The notes under the pieces: model-generated
Databases searched by the model: none
Told to the model about the DNA's origin: nothing
What the model saw: the letters and a program-made list of their open reading frames with translations, nothing else
Program-made: the position numbers and the translations under genes
Part shown: positions 53,070 to 62,697 of the stretch, piece after piece
Numbering within the stretch: position 1 is the first letter of the stretch
How the letters are laid out: each line of letters begins with the position of its first letter
Source: Marinicellulosiphila megalodicopiae
GTDB lineage: Bacteria; Pseudomonadota; Gammaproteobacteria; Pseudomonadales; Natronospirillaceae
Assembly: GCF_045862395.1 (NCBI RefSeq)
Contig: NZ_AP023087.1
Span: 3,038,001 to 3,102,000, forward strand
DNA: 64,000 bases
Direction: 5' to 3'

Positions 53070-55295
53070 TCATTTCAACCATTTTTTCAATACATCATAA
53101 AGTTGTTGTTCATCATAGGGTTTAGGTAAATGCCCGTTAAACCCTTTTTCGTAAAACAGTTCTATTTCACTTTTATTCACTAATGCTGTAAAAGCAATCA
53201 CCCTTAGATCTTCATTTACGTTATCATTACGAATTTTCTCTATTGCTTGCAATCCATCCATTACAGGCATCTGAATATCCATTAAAACCAAATCAAACCG
53301 CTTCTGAGCAATTAGTTCTAACGCCTCTTGCCCGTTATATGCACTACTAACATTCAAACCTGATTGTTCAAGCATTGTTTTGGCAATTTCATGATTTAAA
53401 AAATTATCCTCAACTAATAGCAATTCAAAACCTTCAAATTGAACCACTTCATCCATTATTTCTGAAGATGCTTGAACATTTGAATTATCGTTTACTTGTA
53501 AATTTAAATCACAATCCTCATCGTTTTTTTGAAGATCAAATAATGCCTCTAAAAAATTATTATTACTCATTGGAAATTTAAAAGTTGACCATTTTGAATT
53601 TTTGTTGATTATTTTTTTACAAATAATATTTTCACTCATTCCTTTAATCGCAGCATCACAATCATATAAAACAACAAAACTATTCATTAATTGAATATTA
53701 TTTGGATTTTCAACAAATTTAAATGGAACATTTATTTGAAGGCATAAAAATTTAATATGTTCAGTTAACACTTTATCATTGCCTAAATAAACAACAGGAT
53801 TATCTATATTTATTTCCAAATTAGGACCATGAATTTCTGGTTCAAGCACATTGGTTGGTAGTGTAACTTGAAACTTACTCCCTTGATTTGGAATACTTGT
53901 AAATTCTATACTACCATCCATTAGATCAACAAAATTTTTACAAATAGTCAAACCTAAGCCAGTTCCACCGTATTCTCTTGTTGTTGAAATATCAGCTTGA
54001 ACAAACGGTTGAAATAATTTCTTACACGTTTGTTGATCAATACCAATACCAGTATCCTCAACACTGACTTTAAAATTTGAATCAAAAAGTGTAACAACGA
54101 CTTTAACCCCACCTGTTTTGCAAAATTTGATGGCATTACTTAAAAAATTATTTAATATTTGACCAACTCGAGTCGGATCTGTTTTGATAATTGCCGACCC
54201 TACCCAATTCGCCTCTAAATACAAATACAATCCTTTTTCATGACAAACACTTGAAAACACGCTTATTAATTCTTGGAAAATATTATTCAAATCCACTTCT
54301 ACAATTTCAATCTGTACTTTTCCCGCTTCTATTTTTGAATAATCAAGTATTTCATTTATCACTCTTAATAAACTTTGAGAGGATAGCTTTATTTTATCTA
54401 TATAATTTTGTTGTTCAGTAGTCACTTTAGTTCGATTTAATAACTGTGTCATACCAAATATACCATTAGCTGGCGTCCGAATTTCATGACTCATATTTGA
54501 CATAAAATTAGATTTAGCGACATTTGCTTGTTCGGCAATTTTTTTGGCTTGTTTATATTCTGAAGTCCGATCCTCTACAACTAGTTCTAAATTATTTTTA
54601 TATAACTCCAATTGTTTAAACGCTTCTATTTGTTCATTTTTATGTTTTGTAACTAGAGTATGTAAAGAATTAAAACTATTGACAAGCAATTGTAACTCAT
54701 CATTTTGGTCGGCATATTCTCGATTGAGTTTTAAATTTAACTCTCCATCCAATTCATGAAATTTATGTAATTGAAATGCTATATCCGTAATATGTCGTAA
54801 AACAATTTTATGAAATACCCAATATGACGCCCCTGCAATTGCAGCAATCAATGCAATGATCGCTGACGTTAATGCAATAATTAGCCGGATTATTCTTCCT
54901 TTTATATAATCCTGATTAATAGAAACAATTAAAACACCTAATTTCTCACGACCAAAACTGCTGACATAAAAAATATCAAAAGATTGCTCACCTTCCATTA
55001 GTTCAAACTCAGAATCGGTCAATTCGATGCGTACTTGATTAATTTCAATCTGTCTTCGCAAAGCCTGAAGATTCAATTCAACAGCCTCAGAATTAAAACT
55101 AAATAGACTGGATCCAATTGAGCCTAATTGCGCATTTGCATGCTCATTAACACGATTGTAAGTCTCTTGCTTAATAGATTGATTTTCAATGAAAACAATT
55201 ACCACACTAAATAATAACCCAAGAATCAACCCTATCGAAACAATAGAAAGCACCAAACGCTTTTGCAAGGACAATTTTCTAGTTTGAGAAATCAA
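53070..55295 (-). CDS. Hybrid sensor histidine kinase
   Basis: The 741-residue protein has TM1 (about 12-33), a periplasmic part, TM2 (about 135-158), a HAMP-like linker with coiled coil, HisKA with phospho-His in MSNMSHEIRTPANGIFG (near 268), HATPase (N-box and GTGLGLTICKNFVDLM), a degenerate receiver-like stretch (about 500-590, with VVLYDCDAA) and a C-terminal receiver with phospho-Asp in LVLMDIQMPVMDG (near 670). It starts at TTG (55295) with AAGG seven bases upstream. No separate output regulator lies next to it. Confidence 0.92.
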   Translation of the reverse strand: MISQTRKLSLQKRLVLSIVSIGLILGLLFSVVIVFIENQSIKQETYNRVNEHANAQLGSIGSSLFSFNSEAVELNLQALRRQIEINQVRIELTDSEFELMEGEQSFDIFYVSSFGREKLGVLIVSINQDYIKGRIIRLIIALTSAIIALIAAIAGASYWVFHKIVLRHITDIAFQLHKFHELDGELNLKLNREYADQNDELQLLVNSFNSLHTLVTKHKNEQIEAFKQLELYKNNLELVVEDRTSEYKQAKKIAEQANVAKSNFMSNMSHEIRTPANGIFGMTQLLNRTKVTTEQQNYIDKIKLSSQSLLRVINEILDYSKIEAGKVQIEIVEVDLNNIFQELISVFSSVCHEKGLYLYLEANWVGSAIIKTDPTRVGQILNNFLSNAIKFCKTGGVKVVVTLFDSNFKVSVEDTGIGIDQQTCKKLFQPFVQADISTTREYGGTGLGLTICKNFVDLMDGSIEFTSIPNQGSKFQVTLPTNVLEPEIHGPNLEINIDNPVVYLGNDKVLTEHIKFLCLQINVPFKFVENPNNIQLMNSFVVLYDCDAAIKGMSENIICKKIINKNSKWSTFKFPMSNNNFLEALFDLQKNDEDCDLNLQVNDNSNVQASSEIMDEVVQFEGFELLLVEDNFLNHEIAKTMLEQSGLNVSSAYNGQEALELIAQKRFDLVLMDIQMPVMDGLQAIEKIRNDNVNEDLRVIAFTALVNKSEIELFYEKGFNGHLPKPYDEQQLYDVLKKWLK

Positions 55296-55367
55296 CTATA
55301 AACCTTAAAAATATAATCATATTTCTCAGTGTAGCAAAAATATCAACATTTATTATATTCAAGTAAA

Positions 55368-55403
55368 ATATTAAACATCAACTGGATATTAAACATCAAC
55401 TGG
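55368..55403. repeat. 18-bp perfect tandem duplication
   Basis: ATATTAAACATCAACTGG occurs twice in a row (55368-55385, 55386-55403), upstream of the kinase gene. Confidence 0.95.
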
Positions 55404-56092
55404 ATAATTGATCCCTTTAAATAGCATTCTTAGAATTTTAAAATCTAAAATTTAAAGAAGTGCATTTTCATGCTTCTTTATAAATTAAAATCCATTTATT
55501 TTTAGTCGCTGGGGGAATTGTGATCTAAATTGTGATCTGTGTAGACACAAGCGTGTCTATACTTCCTTATAGTATTCATACCTTCGATTGTCAATATGAT
55601 CGATTCAATTAAATTTTTAGACCTGTTTGATATAAATAGAGTCAACTTGTCATGTTATATCATGCAGTAATCATTAAGGAACCTATAATTTAAAAAGGGT
55701 TTTTCGGTGTGTCATATAGGCACGAAGGGCGCAGCAATTGTCGAAACGAAATGACTCGACTTTTTTGAAAAATCACAGGTTTTATGATACTGAAAAAACT
55801 AAGTACTAAATACCTAAGAACTGACATCCATGCCAGAAACAAAGCAATTTATACCTAAATGGCTCGTCAACATTGGCAATTACTCGTGCATTGCCCTAAT
55901 CCTTGGTTTCCATTACCAAGAATAGGACTTTCTAAATCAGTGAAGCCTTTTAACCTGTACTAAATTTTACATTTTTCAAATGCAATAAATATTTTGAGAA
56001 TTTACCCATAGCACAATTGTCTTCTGGTCGGTATTAAATATTATGACAGATAATCTTTTTCAATTTAATTTTAAAAGTTTAACTTTAAAAAT
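55404..56092. other. Gene-free decayed stretch with REP-like hairpins
   Basis: No ORF is supported. It holds a doublet of TTGTGATCT (55519-55538), a hairpin TAGACAC-AAGC-GTGTCTA (55542-55559), and near 55875-55895 GGCAATTACTCGTGCATTGCC, which shares its core with the MITE-like element at 27264-27532. Confidence 0.6.
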
Positions 56093-56353
56093 TCAACTTT
56101 CTAAACACTCTTGTACTGATTCTTGTTGCAATTCATGGTTCTGTTCTTTTACTGCCCAAATATGTTTCAAACTTTTAGACTTTTGGATTCGACCGATATC
56201 TTTTTCCAATTTAAATTTAAACGAATCTGATTGCTGTTTACTTTGAATTTGATGATCCAAAGTCAGAACTTGTTTTAATCTAATTTTTAATTTTGAAAAT
56301 TCTTCATTTTGAGTGCTATTTTGTGAAGCTTCACTATCGATTATTGTTTCCAT
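56093..56353 (-). CDS. Small charged hypothetical protein
   Basis: An 86-residue ORF preceded by GAGGG six bases before its ATG, the best translational signal in this gene-poor region. The product is hydrophilic and helical, rich in Lys, Gln, Glu and Ser (SKLKIRLKQVLTLDHQIQSK), without membrane or signal segment. No family recognised; no partner gene. It could be a genuine small protein or the remains of a larger coiled-coil gene. Confidence 0.45.
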   Translation of the reverse strand: METIIDSEASQNSTQNEEFSKLKIRLKQVLTLDHQIQSKQQSDSFKFKLEKDIGRIQKSKSLKHIWAVKEQNHELQQESVQECLES

Positions 56354-56959
56354 TTTATACCCTCAATTATTCGTTCGTTAATATTATTAAAATCTGGCCC
56401 AATTTCTTCTTTAAACAATGCTAATTTTATTCGTTCGCACATTTGAACATAAATAAAATAATGCTGATCACATTTCAAAATAAATCATTTAAACGATTGT
56501 TTTACTTCGAAATATGTAACAACCCCGAAGATTACATTTTAAAAACAATCAATATAAGTTATGCAACATAAACTTATTTTGGCGCTAAACTTTTTTTTAA
56601 AATACTACACGGAGTATTTTCTCGCACTACGAATAATTTTTCACCCTATTGCATTATCAAAACATGTACATTTTCTCTTAAATAGTAGTTTAATAAAATA
56701 TTTGAGACCTATTTTTATAAAATGTGACAGATTGTTAGATAAAAAACGAGAAATAACCTATAAATAAAGCACTAAAGTGACACACTGTCACATTCGAAAT
56801 TGATTAAAATTAGAGGGAATTTCAAGTAATCAATTCACTTTGTAAACACTAATATTTATATTAAAACCAACAAAATTAATTACATTCTGACATTATCAAC
56901 CTTAAATTTGACCATATTTATAACTTGAGTTTTTGAATCTATTCTAACTTGAATTCAAA
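56354..56959. other. Gene-free AT-rich stretch
   Basis: No ORF with a ribosome-binding site; the 68-codon open frame at 56561-56767 has no such support. No repeat recognised. Confidence 0.5.
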
Positions 56960-57474
56960 AAGTTTGTGAAATGTATGCGCTTATGAAGATAAAAAAACAC
57001 TCCAATATTGATCAGAGTATCGTCGACATAGGGATATTATTGCATCTAATTTTTTCTAATGAGATTGCATTTGGTGTAGTCGTTGCACGTGAGATTTTGT
57101 ACCCAACTAGTGGTGATCAAAATTATAATAATTCACAAATTGGTGAAACTAGTACCACCAACCCTTCACCTTCAATAATTAGCGAACAGCTAATTTTTTA
57201 AATAAAGTCTAATCGACCACCGAGAATAAGTTACCGAAGTAACAACAGTTTAACGGATGATTTTGTACTAACAGAAGAAGTTGAAAACGTAGCCTGTTCA
57301 TTAAACGCGAGTCAAAATCACTTTAAACCGATTATTGATCTCGACGATACAGCGCGTTTTTTTACTATGGAGATGGAGTTTAAATATTTAAATGACAGGA
57401 TGAATTGATTATTATACAAGCAAGACCTTACCAGTTTGGAGCGTTGGATATTCCTAATGATTGTCATGAGTTTT
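56960..57474 (+). pseudogene. Decayed 3' copy of the lamin-tail/dikinase-like gene
   Basis: Aligns base for base with the last 470 or so bases of the gene at 35377-38352 (from SVRAYEERQ-equivalent to the stop). Shared segments include CCACCAACCCTTCACCTTCA, AACAGTTTAACGGATGATTT and ACTATGGAGATGGAGTTTAA. It has an in-frame stop at 57199, a frameshift near 57400 and no start or signal peptide. It ends at the same point relative to the DUF418 gene as the intact copy does. Confidence 0.93.
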
Positions 57475-57488
57475 AAGATCATTAATAC

Positions 57489-57520
57489 AAAAATGGCCTC
57501 AATATTGAAGGCCATTTTTA
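57489..57520. terminator. Bidirectional terminator before the DUF418 gene end
   Basis: AAAATGGCCT pairs with AGGCCATTTT (57509-57518) around a 9-nt loop, with A/T tracts outside. It ends the DUF418 gene on the minus strand. Confidence 0.9.
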
Positions 57521-57523
57521 GTT

Positions 57524-58756
57524 TTATGCTTTTTTAGTTTTAAAACTAAAACTAAGCACCCGCCATACATTTTCCAGTGGTCCTCGTTTAAAATAATACA
57601 ACCATAAATTAGCAAAACCAAGTTGGATGATCCAAGTACAGATAATCACACCCCACAGCTGAAAACGATCTAAAGAACCAAACAAACCTAATCCCCAACC
57701 ATAAAACACAAACGTCATTAATAACGACTGCATAATATAAAGAGTAAATGCCATACGACCTGCATTGGCTAATAATTTAAATACTGTTTGTAAATAATTA
57801 TTTTGTACTGCATACATAATGATAATAATATAAGTGGCTACTAATACTGGCGTAATTAACTGATTAATGATGCTACTCACTTTAAAATACACTTCAATAT
57901 TCCAGTTCTGAAACACATTTATAAAAAAACCTATTGCAGATAATAAGTAACAAACGCCCGTTATAACTAATGCTTTATTCAATACCGACTTTGAAATCAC
58001 TTTACTCCAACCGTCATATTTTATAAACACCACGCCTAACAAAATCAAACTAGGGGCTCTTAAAAACGCACTATATGTAAATATTTCAAGAATAAAAGTA
58101 TCTACATGAGTTATTATTTCTATAAAATCGAAACGAGCCGTTATTCCATCTATATACCCTGTTAAAAACATGGCAGAATATTCGGCAATTTGATTAGAAC
58201 TTGAATTAAAAGAATAAAAATGACTATTTGAATTTTCAACAACAGATGAAATACTGGCCCCTAAATACACAGACAAACCCAACACACATAACCATAATCC
58301 AATACTAATAAACAGGATATATAGACGGGGAAGTAAAATAAGTGGATAGATAAAAAAAGCACAAAGGGCATACACACTTAATACATCATTTTCCCAAATA
58401 AAAATAGCGTGTATGACTCCAAAAATTAACAACCAAAAATTTCTTAAATAGTGCCTAACCCAAGGGCGGGAAATTTTATTATTTTCTCTTTTCGACATAA
58501 TCACAATACTGCAACCAAATAAAAATGAAAACATTCCCATCATTTTTTGATCAAAGATTATACTTGTAAAAAAATGACTGATATAAGAACTCAATAACTC
58601 CCCTTGATAATCAGCAGGGGTGAAATATGAAGATAATGGCAGCGCAAAGGCTAAAATATTCATAGGCAGCAAACCAAATAAAGCAATGCCTCGAACGACA
58701 TCAATACTTAATATTCGCTTTTCAACACAGGGGGCATCAATAGGTGAAGTTGTCAT
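57524..58756 (-). CDS. DUF418 family membrane protein
   Basis: The 410-residue protein has the DUF418 start (RILSIDVVRGIALFGLLPMNI) and about ten transmembrane segments; it ends with the family's WLYYFKRGPLENVWRVLSF. These proteins resemble acyltransferase-type heparan/YeiB membrane proteins; the substrate is unknown. AAGGA five bases before the ATG at 58756 sets the start. It is the intact partner of the remnant at 38400-38530. Upstream (minus strand) lies queF. Confidence 0.9.
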   Translation of the reverse strand: MTTSPIDAPCVEKRILSIDVVRGIALFGLLPMNILAFALPLSSYFTPADYQGELLSSYISHFFTSIIFDQKMMGMFSFLFGCSIVIMSKRENNKISRPWVRHYLRNFWLLIFGVIHAIFIWENDVLSVYALCAFFIYPLILLPRLYILFISIGLWLCVLGLSVYLGASISSVVENSNSHFYSFNSSSNQIAEYSAMFLTGYIDGITARFDFIEIITHVDTFILEIFTYSAFLRAPSLILLGVVFIKYDGWSKVISKSVLNKALVITGVCYLLSAIGFFINVFQNWNIEVYFKVSSIINQLITPVLVATYIIIIMYAVQNNYLQTVFKLLANAGRMAFTLYIMQSLLMTFVFYGWGLGLFGSLDRFQLWGVIICTWIIQLGFANLWLYYFKRGPLENVWRVLSFSFKTKKA

Positions 58757-58790
58757 AATATTCCTTAATACATACATTATTAAATAAAGT

Positions 58791-58822
58791 GAATTAACGA
58801 TCTTTTTTCAGATCGTTAATTC
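58791..58822. terminator. 12-bp perfect inverted repeat after queF
   Basis: GAATTAACGATC (58791-58802) and GATCGTTAATTC (58811-58822) are perfect complements around TTTTTTCA. It is just after the queF stop; the T-tract is in the loop, so terminator activity on the minus strand is uncertain. Confidence 0.6.
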
Positions 58823-58828
58823 TATTTT

Positions 58829-59653
58829 TTACTGCCTAGAAACACGAATGCCTTTTACCAATTCCACATCCATATTTTTCACACGAACTGGATTAATATC
58901 CAGCCCGCCACGTCTGACGTATTTTGCACAGACCAATAAACTGCTTGGATTAAACAAACGATTTAAATCACAAAATATTTGCTCTACACAATGTTCATGA
59001 AACTCACCGTGCTGTCTAAAAGAAATCAAATATTTCAATAGACTTTCTTGATCAAGCTGAGGGCCATCTAACGCGATAAATACACTGCCCCAATCTGGCT
59101 GACCGGTTACCGGGCAATTAGACTTAAGAAGGTGTGATACGTATTTTTGGTTTAATACCAGCGATGTTGCATCGGCATTTAATAGATTCGCATCTACATC
59201 GTATTGATTAATATCAACATCTAATTCATCAATACACTCAAATTCTGAAAAATCCTGTGCATTATTGATTTGACCTACGTTAAAAAACTCAACACTCACT
59301 TCACCATTTGCGCAAGCAGATAAATCACGCTGCATAATTTCGATGACTTCAGACTGATCGTTAAACTGGTTTTGGTTAAACGAGTTTAAATACAATTTAA
59401 AGGATTTAGATTCTATGATGTTTTGTGTTTGGCAATTTATGCTGAACACGGCTTGGCGAATAACGGGTTTACCTTTAGGGTTGAGCCATGAAATCTCATA
59501 GCCGTTCCAGATATCTACGCCGGTTAATTCATCATTGATGATAAGTTTATTTCGGTTTTCTATTCGGTCAATGCCAAATAATAAACTGGCATCATAAGTG
59601 TCTTTGTAAATGACTTCTTTGCCCAATGGCGATAAGTTAGCTGAATCACTCAT
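58829..59653 (-). CDS. queF: NADPH-dependent 7-cyano-7-deazaguanine reductase (QueF)
   Basis: Reduces preQ0 to preQ1 in queuosine tRNA-modification synthesis. The 274-residue type II (two-lobed) enzyme has the catalytic Cys in SNCPVTGQPDWGSV (about residue 181) with the paired Asp seven positions later, and FHEHCVEQIFCDL. Its ATG overlaps the stop of the ABC permease gene (ATGA), so it is translated with the exporter genes, although the functions are unrelated. Confidence 0.97.
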   Translation of the reverse strand: MSDSANLSPLGKEVIYKDTYDASLLFGIDRIENRNKLIINDELTGVDIWNGYEISWLNPKGKPVIRQAVFSINCQTQNIIESKSFKLYLNSFNQNQFNDQSEVIEIMQRDLSACANGEVSVEFFNVGQINNAQDFSEFECIDELDVDINQYDVDANLLNADATSLVLNQKYVSHLLKSNCPVTGQPDWGSVFIALDGPQLDQESLLKYLISFRQHGEFHEHCVEQIFCDLNRLFNPSSLLVCAKYVRRGGLDINPVRVKNMDVELVKGIRVSRQ

Positions 59654-60426
59654 TGTTTGATTCCCACTCCTTTATTTAATAATCGCAAACTGTATGCGAA
59701 TAATATCGCTGTAAATACAGCAAGCATAAAAAATGAATACCAAATATTAACGTCAGATCCTGCCTCACCTAATATGCCGTAGCGAAAGGCGTTAACCATA
59801 TATAAAATAGGGTTAAACTGAGACACCACTTGCCAAAACTCAGGCAATAAAGAGATAGAATAAAACACGCCACCCAAATAAGTAAGCGGCGTTAATACAA
59901 ACGTTGGAATAATAGAAATGTCATCAAATTTATTGGCGAACACACCGTTAATAAATCCAGCTAATGAAAATACAATCGCTGTTAAAATTGAAACACTTAA
60001 TACTACAAATAGATTATGGATATGTAATTTAGTAAAAAATAACGAAAGCAATGTCACAATTAAACCCACTGCAAGACCACGAGCTGCACCACCAATCACA
60101 TACCCCATTAATATTACAGGGTTAGAAACCGGAGCCACTAATAATTCTTCGATACTTTTTTGAAATTTATTAGAATAAAAACTCGATGCAACATTACCGT
60201 ATGAGTTGGTGATGATGCTCATCATAATTAAACCCGGCACAATAAACGCCATGTAATCAAACCCGCCCATTTCACCTATACGTGGTCCAATTAAATTGCC
60301 AAAGATAATAAAATACAAAACCATCGTAATAGCCGGCGGTAATAATGTTTGCATCCAAATACGCATAAAACGGCGTATTTCTTTTTTAACGATGGTATGA
60401 AACGCGACCCAATTTATTTGATTCAT
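59650..60426 (-). CDS. ABC-2 type transporter permease (YadH-like)
   Basis: The 258-residue protein has six transmembrane segments and ABC-2 signatures: IRRFMRIWMQTLLPPAITMV, the FIVPGLIMMSII segment and the C-terminal FNPILYMVNAFRYGILGEAG. It pairs with the ATPase gene it overlaps by one base (TAATG). It forms an exporter for an unknown substrate; the YadGH type is widespread in gammaproteobacteria. Confidence 0.93.
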   Translation of the reverse strand: MNQINWVAFHTIVKKEIRRFMRIWMQTLLPPAITMVLYFIIFGNLIGPRIGEMGGFDYMAFIVPGLIMMSIITNSYGNVASSFYSNKFQKSIEELLVAPVSNPVILMGYVIGGAARGLAVGLIVTLLSLFFTKLHIHNLFVVLSVSILTAIVFSLAGFINGVFANKFDDISIIPTFVLTPLTYLGGVFYSISLLPEFWQVVSQFNPILYMVNAFRYGILGEAGSDVNIWYSFFMLAVFTAILFAYSLRLLNKGVGIKQ

Positions 60427-61349
60427 TATTTTTTCTCCGTATCTTGATGCGCTAACCCTACAAACATTTCTTCAAGACGATTGGTTTTTGGACGCACGCT
60501 TTGTACATGAATGTCGTTTTCTACTAAAAAGTGCATCACTTCATTTAATGAATGGCCTTTTTTTACATCCACTTCTAATTGATTGTCTTGGGTTAGTGTC
60601 ATATTGTTTTGCAACGTCACACCTTCAACAGGTGCTTCTAGATCAAATACAAAGGTCGATTTATCTAAACGGCTTAATAATTCGCGCATCGACGTATCAA
60701 CAATAATTTCGCCTTGTTTGATGATGGCGATGTTTTTACACAATGTTTCCGCTTCTTCTAAATAATGCGTGGTTAAAATAATCGTTTTACCCGCTTGATT
60801 TAACTCGATTAAAAAGTCCCACATTGAACGACGAATTTCAATATCTACACCTGCTGTGGGTTCATCTAAAATTAATAGATCTGGCTCATGCACTAAGGCG
60901 CGCGCAATCATTAAACGACGTTTCATGCCCCCTGATAAAAATCGAGAGCAGGTGTCGCGTTTATCCCATAGTTCTAGCTTTTTTAAATATTTCTCTGTAT
61001 TTGCTTCGGCTATTTTTTTAGGTAATCCGTAATAACCCGCTTGTTGTTTAACAATATCTATGACGTTTTCAAACATATTAAAGTTAAACTCTTGGGGCAC
61101 GACACCCACTTTTCGTTTTACTTCATCACGATGTTTGGCTAAATCTTTTCCAAACACTTTTACCTCACCACTTGTGATATTCACCAATGACGACACAATA
61201 CCAAGTGTGGTGGATTTACCTGCGCCATTTGCGCCTAACAAAGCAAAAAAATCACCGTTTTTTACTTTAAAATTTATGCCTTTTAATGCTTCAAAGCCGT
61301 CACCGTATACTTTTTTCAAGTCTTTAATTTCTAATGCATATTCACTCAT
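60426..61349 (-). CDS. ABC transporter ATP-binding protein (YadG-like)
   Basis: The 307-residue ATPase has Walker A GANGAGKSTTL (residues 38-48), signature LSGGMKRRLMIARAL, Walker B LLILDEPTAGVD and the H-loop in TTHYLEEAETL. Its last 70 residues are a small extra domain. It works with the permease encoded just downstream. Start overlaps the DUF4032 stop by four bases. Confidence 0.95.
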   Translation of the reverse strand: MSEYALEIKDLKKVYGDGFEALKGINFKVKNGDFFALLGANGAGKSTTLGIVSSLVNITSGEVKVFGKDLAKHRDEVKRKVGVVPQEFNFNMFENVIDIVKQQAGYYGLPKKIAEANTEKYLKKLELWDKRDTCSRFLSGGMKRRLMIARALVHEPDLLILDEPTAGVDIEIRRSMWDFLIELNQAGKTIILTTHYLEEAETLCKNIAIIKQGEIIVDTSMRELLSRLDKSTFVFDLEAPVEGVTLQNNMTLTQDNQLEVDVKKGHSLNEVMHFLVENDIHVQSVRPKTNRLEEMFVGLAHQDTEKK

Positions 61350-62596
61350 AATGACGCTTCTCTTATTTGTTTGACTCTTAAATTCACATAAGATTTAGTG
61401 GCCTCAATTGTGCCTAAGTCTTTTTTCTGTTGCTCGGATATATACCAGCGATGTTCTAATATTTCATGAAACACTTCTGCGTCATCTAACTGATCGCGCA
61501 ATTTAAAATCAATCATATCCAAACTGGTTTGATAAATGTCATTTAACCAACGACGTGCCGCCGCCCCCAAACTAAATTCACGATTATTTAAGCCTGATAT
61601 ATAAGGCTGATACCTGTGGATGTCTTGTAATAATCGTTTGGCTTGGTTTTCACCCACCAATAAACCTGTGAGTTTTTGTAATTGTTTTCGGTTAAAACCA
61701 GGCTCTACGTTGACAGGTTTTACTATCAATCTTCTTCCTCGATCAATGGTGTCTAACTCTAATTCACCAATGTCGTAACCTTGGGTATTAATACGTTCTA
61801 TAAATTGATCAATTTTGTGTTGTTCGTTAGCGCCAATTTCAATTGGGTCTGTTAATTGTGCCCATAAATAATGATATTTAGACACTAACAAATTAGCTAA
61901 ATCAACAGGATCAGAATTATTTGGCAAACCACAATGCGCCTCTAAATCCATAAGGTCTCCTGCAATATTTAAATGCGCGAGCTCTAAATCGTACTCTCGC
62001 TGGCCTTTGGATAATTTTTTGTGAGTTTCACCGGTTTCTGCATCAACTAAAAACGCAGTTAATAACCCAGCATCGCGTTTAAATAATGTATTTGAGAACG
62101 AACAATCGCCCCAGTAAAAACCCACCAAGTGCAATCGAACAAGCAGCTGCGCCAATGCATCAAGCATTTGTTCAAGTTTGGTGTAATTAATACCACGTTG
62201 AATAATCACTCGATACGGTAATGAACCCTCTAAAAATTGTGTGATCAATAAACCTCGATCAAACATATCTTTAATTAACGGCTGCGCTTGTGTGAATACA
62301 TTACTTGCATCTTCAACGCCTTCGTCACGCTTTTCAACAAGCCCTACTGCTCTTACAACGGGTAAACCAAGTTCTTCAAGCTTGTGTAAATTATCTAATT
62401 CTTTTTTTGCCACATGGGTACGTAATTCTTTTAATACGTATACGGTGCCTTCGTAGGAAATAAATTTCACTACGTTTCGATGAATACCACGGGGGACATC
62501 CACAAAACATTGATCAGGCCAATCATTCAAATGACGTGACCAAGGGTAACCTAAACTAGCAAGAGAAGATGAAGGAGAATAAATACGGATTTTCAT
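61346..62596 (-). CDS. DUF4032 family protein (kinase-like fold)
   Basis: The 416-residue protein has a kinase-like N-terminal half: VVKFISYEGTVYVLKELRTHVAKKELDNL (conserved Lys), then LLVRLHLVGFYWGDCSFSNTLFKRDAG (catalytic HxxG-DxxxxN-like) and LVDAETGETHK. The C-terminal half is the DUF4032 domain (DIGELELDTIDRGRRLIVKP). Function unknown; first gene of the DUF4032, ABC-2, queF unit. Confidence 0.85.
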   Translation of the reverse strand: MKIRIYSPSSSLASLGYPWSRHLNDWPDQCFVDVPRGIHRNVVKFISYEGTVYVLKELRTHVAKKELDNLHKLEELGLPVVRAVGLVEKRDEGVEDASNVFTQAQPLIKDMFDRGLLITQFLEGSLPYRVIIQRGINYTKLEQMLDALAQLLVRLHLVGFYWGDCSFSNTLFKRDAGLLTAFLVDAETGETHKKLSKGQREYDLELAHLNIAGDLMDLEAHCGLPNNSDPVDLANLLVSKYHYLWAQLTDPIEIGANEQHKIDQFIERINTQGYDIGELELDTIDRGRRLIVKPVNVEPGFNRKQLQKLTGLLVGENQAKRLLQDIHRYQPYISGLNNREFSLGAAARRWLNDIYQTSLDMIDFKLRDQLDDAEVFHEILEHRWYISEQQKKDLGTIEATKSYVNLRVKQIREASL

Positions 62597-62697
62597 AAAA
62601 AAACTTTAAATAGATGCTGGGCAGAAATGCTCGTTGCTATTATAGTCGGTAAAATTCAATTAGTCGCTACTGATACTATTTAATATATTGGACATTT

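Noticed and set aside
56561..56767. 68-codon hydrophobic ORF
   Set aside because: No ribosome-binding site and no conserved features; AT-rich non-coding DNA gives such frames by chance.
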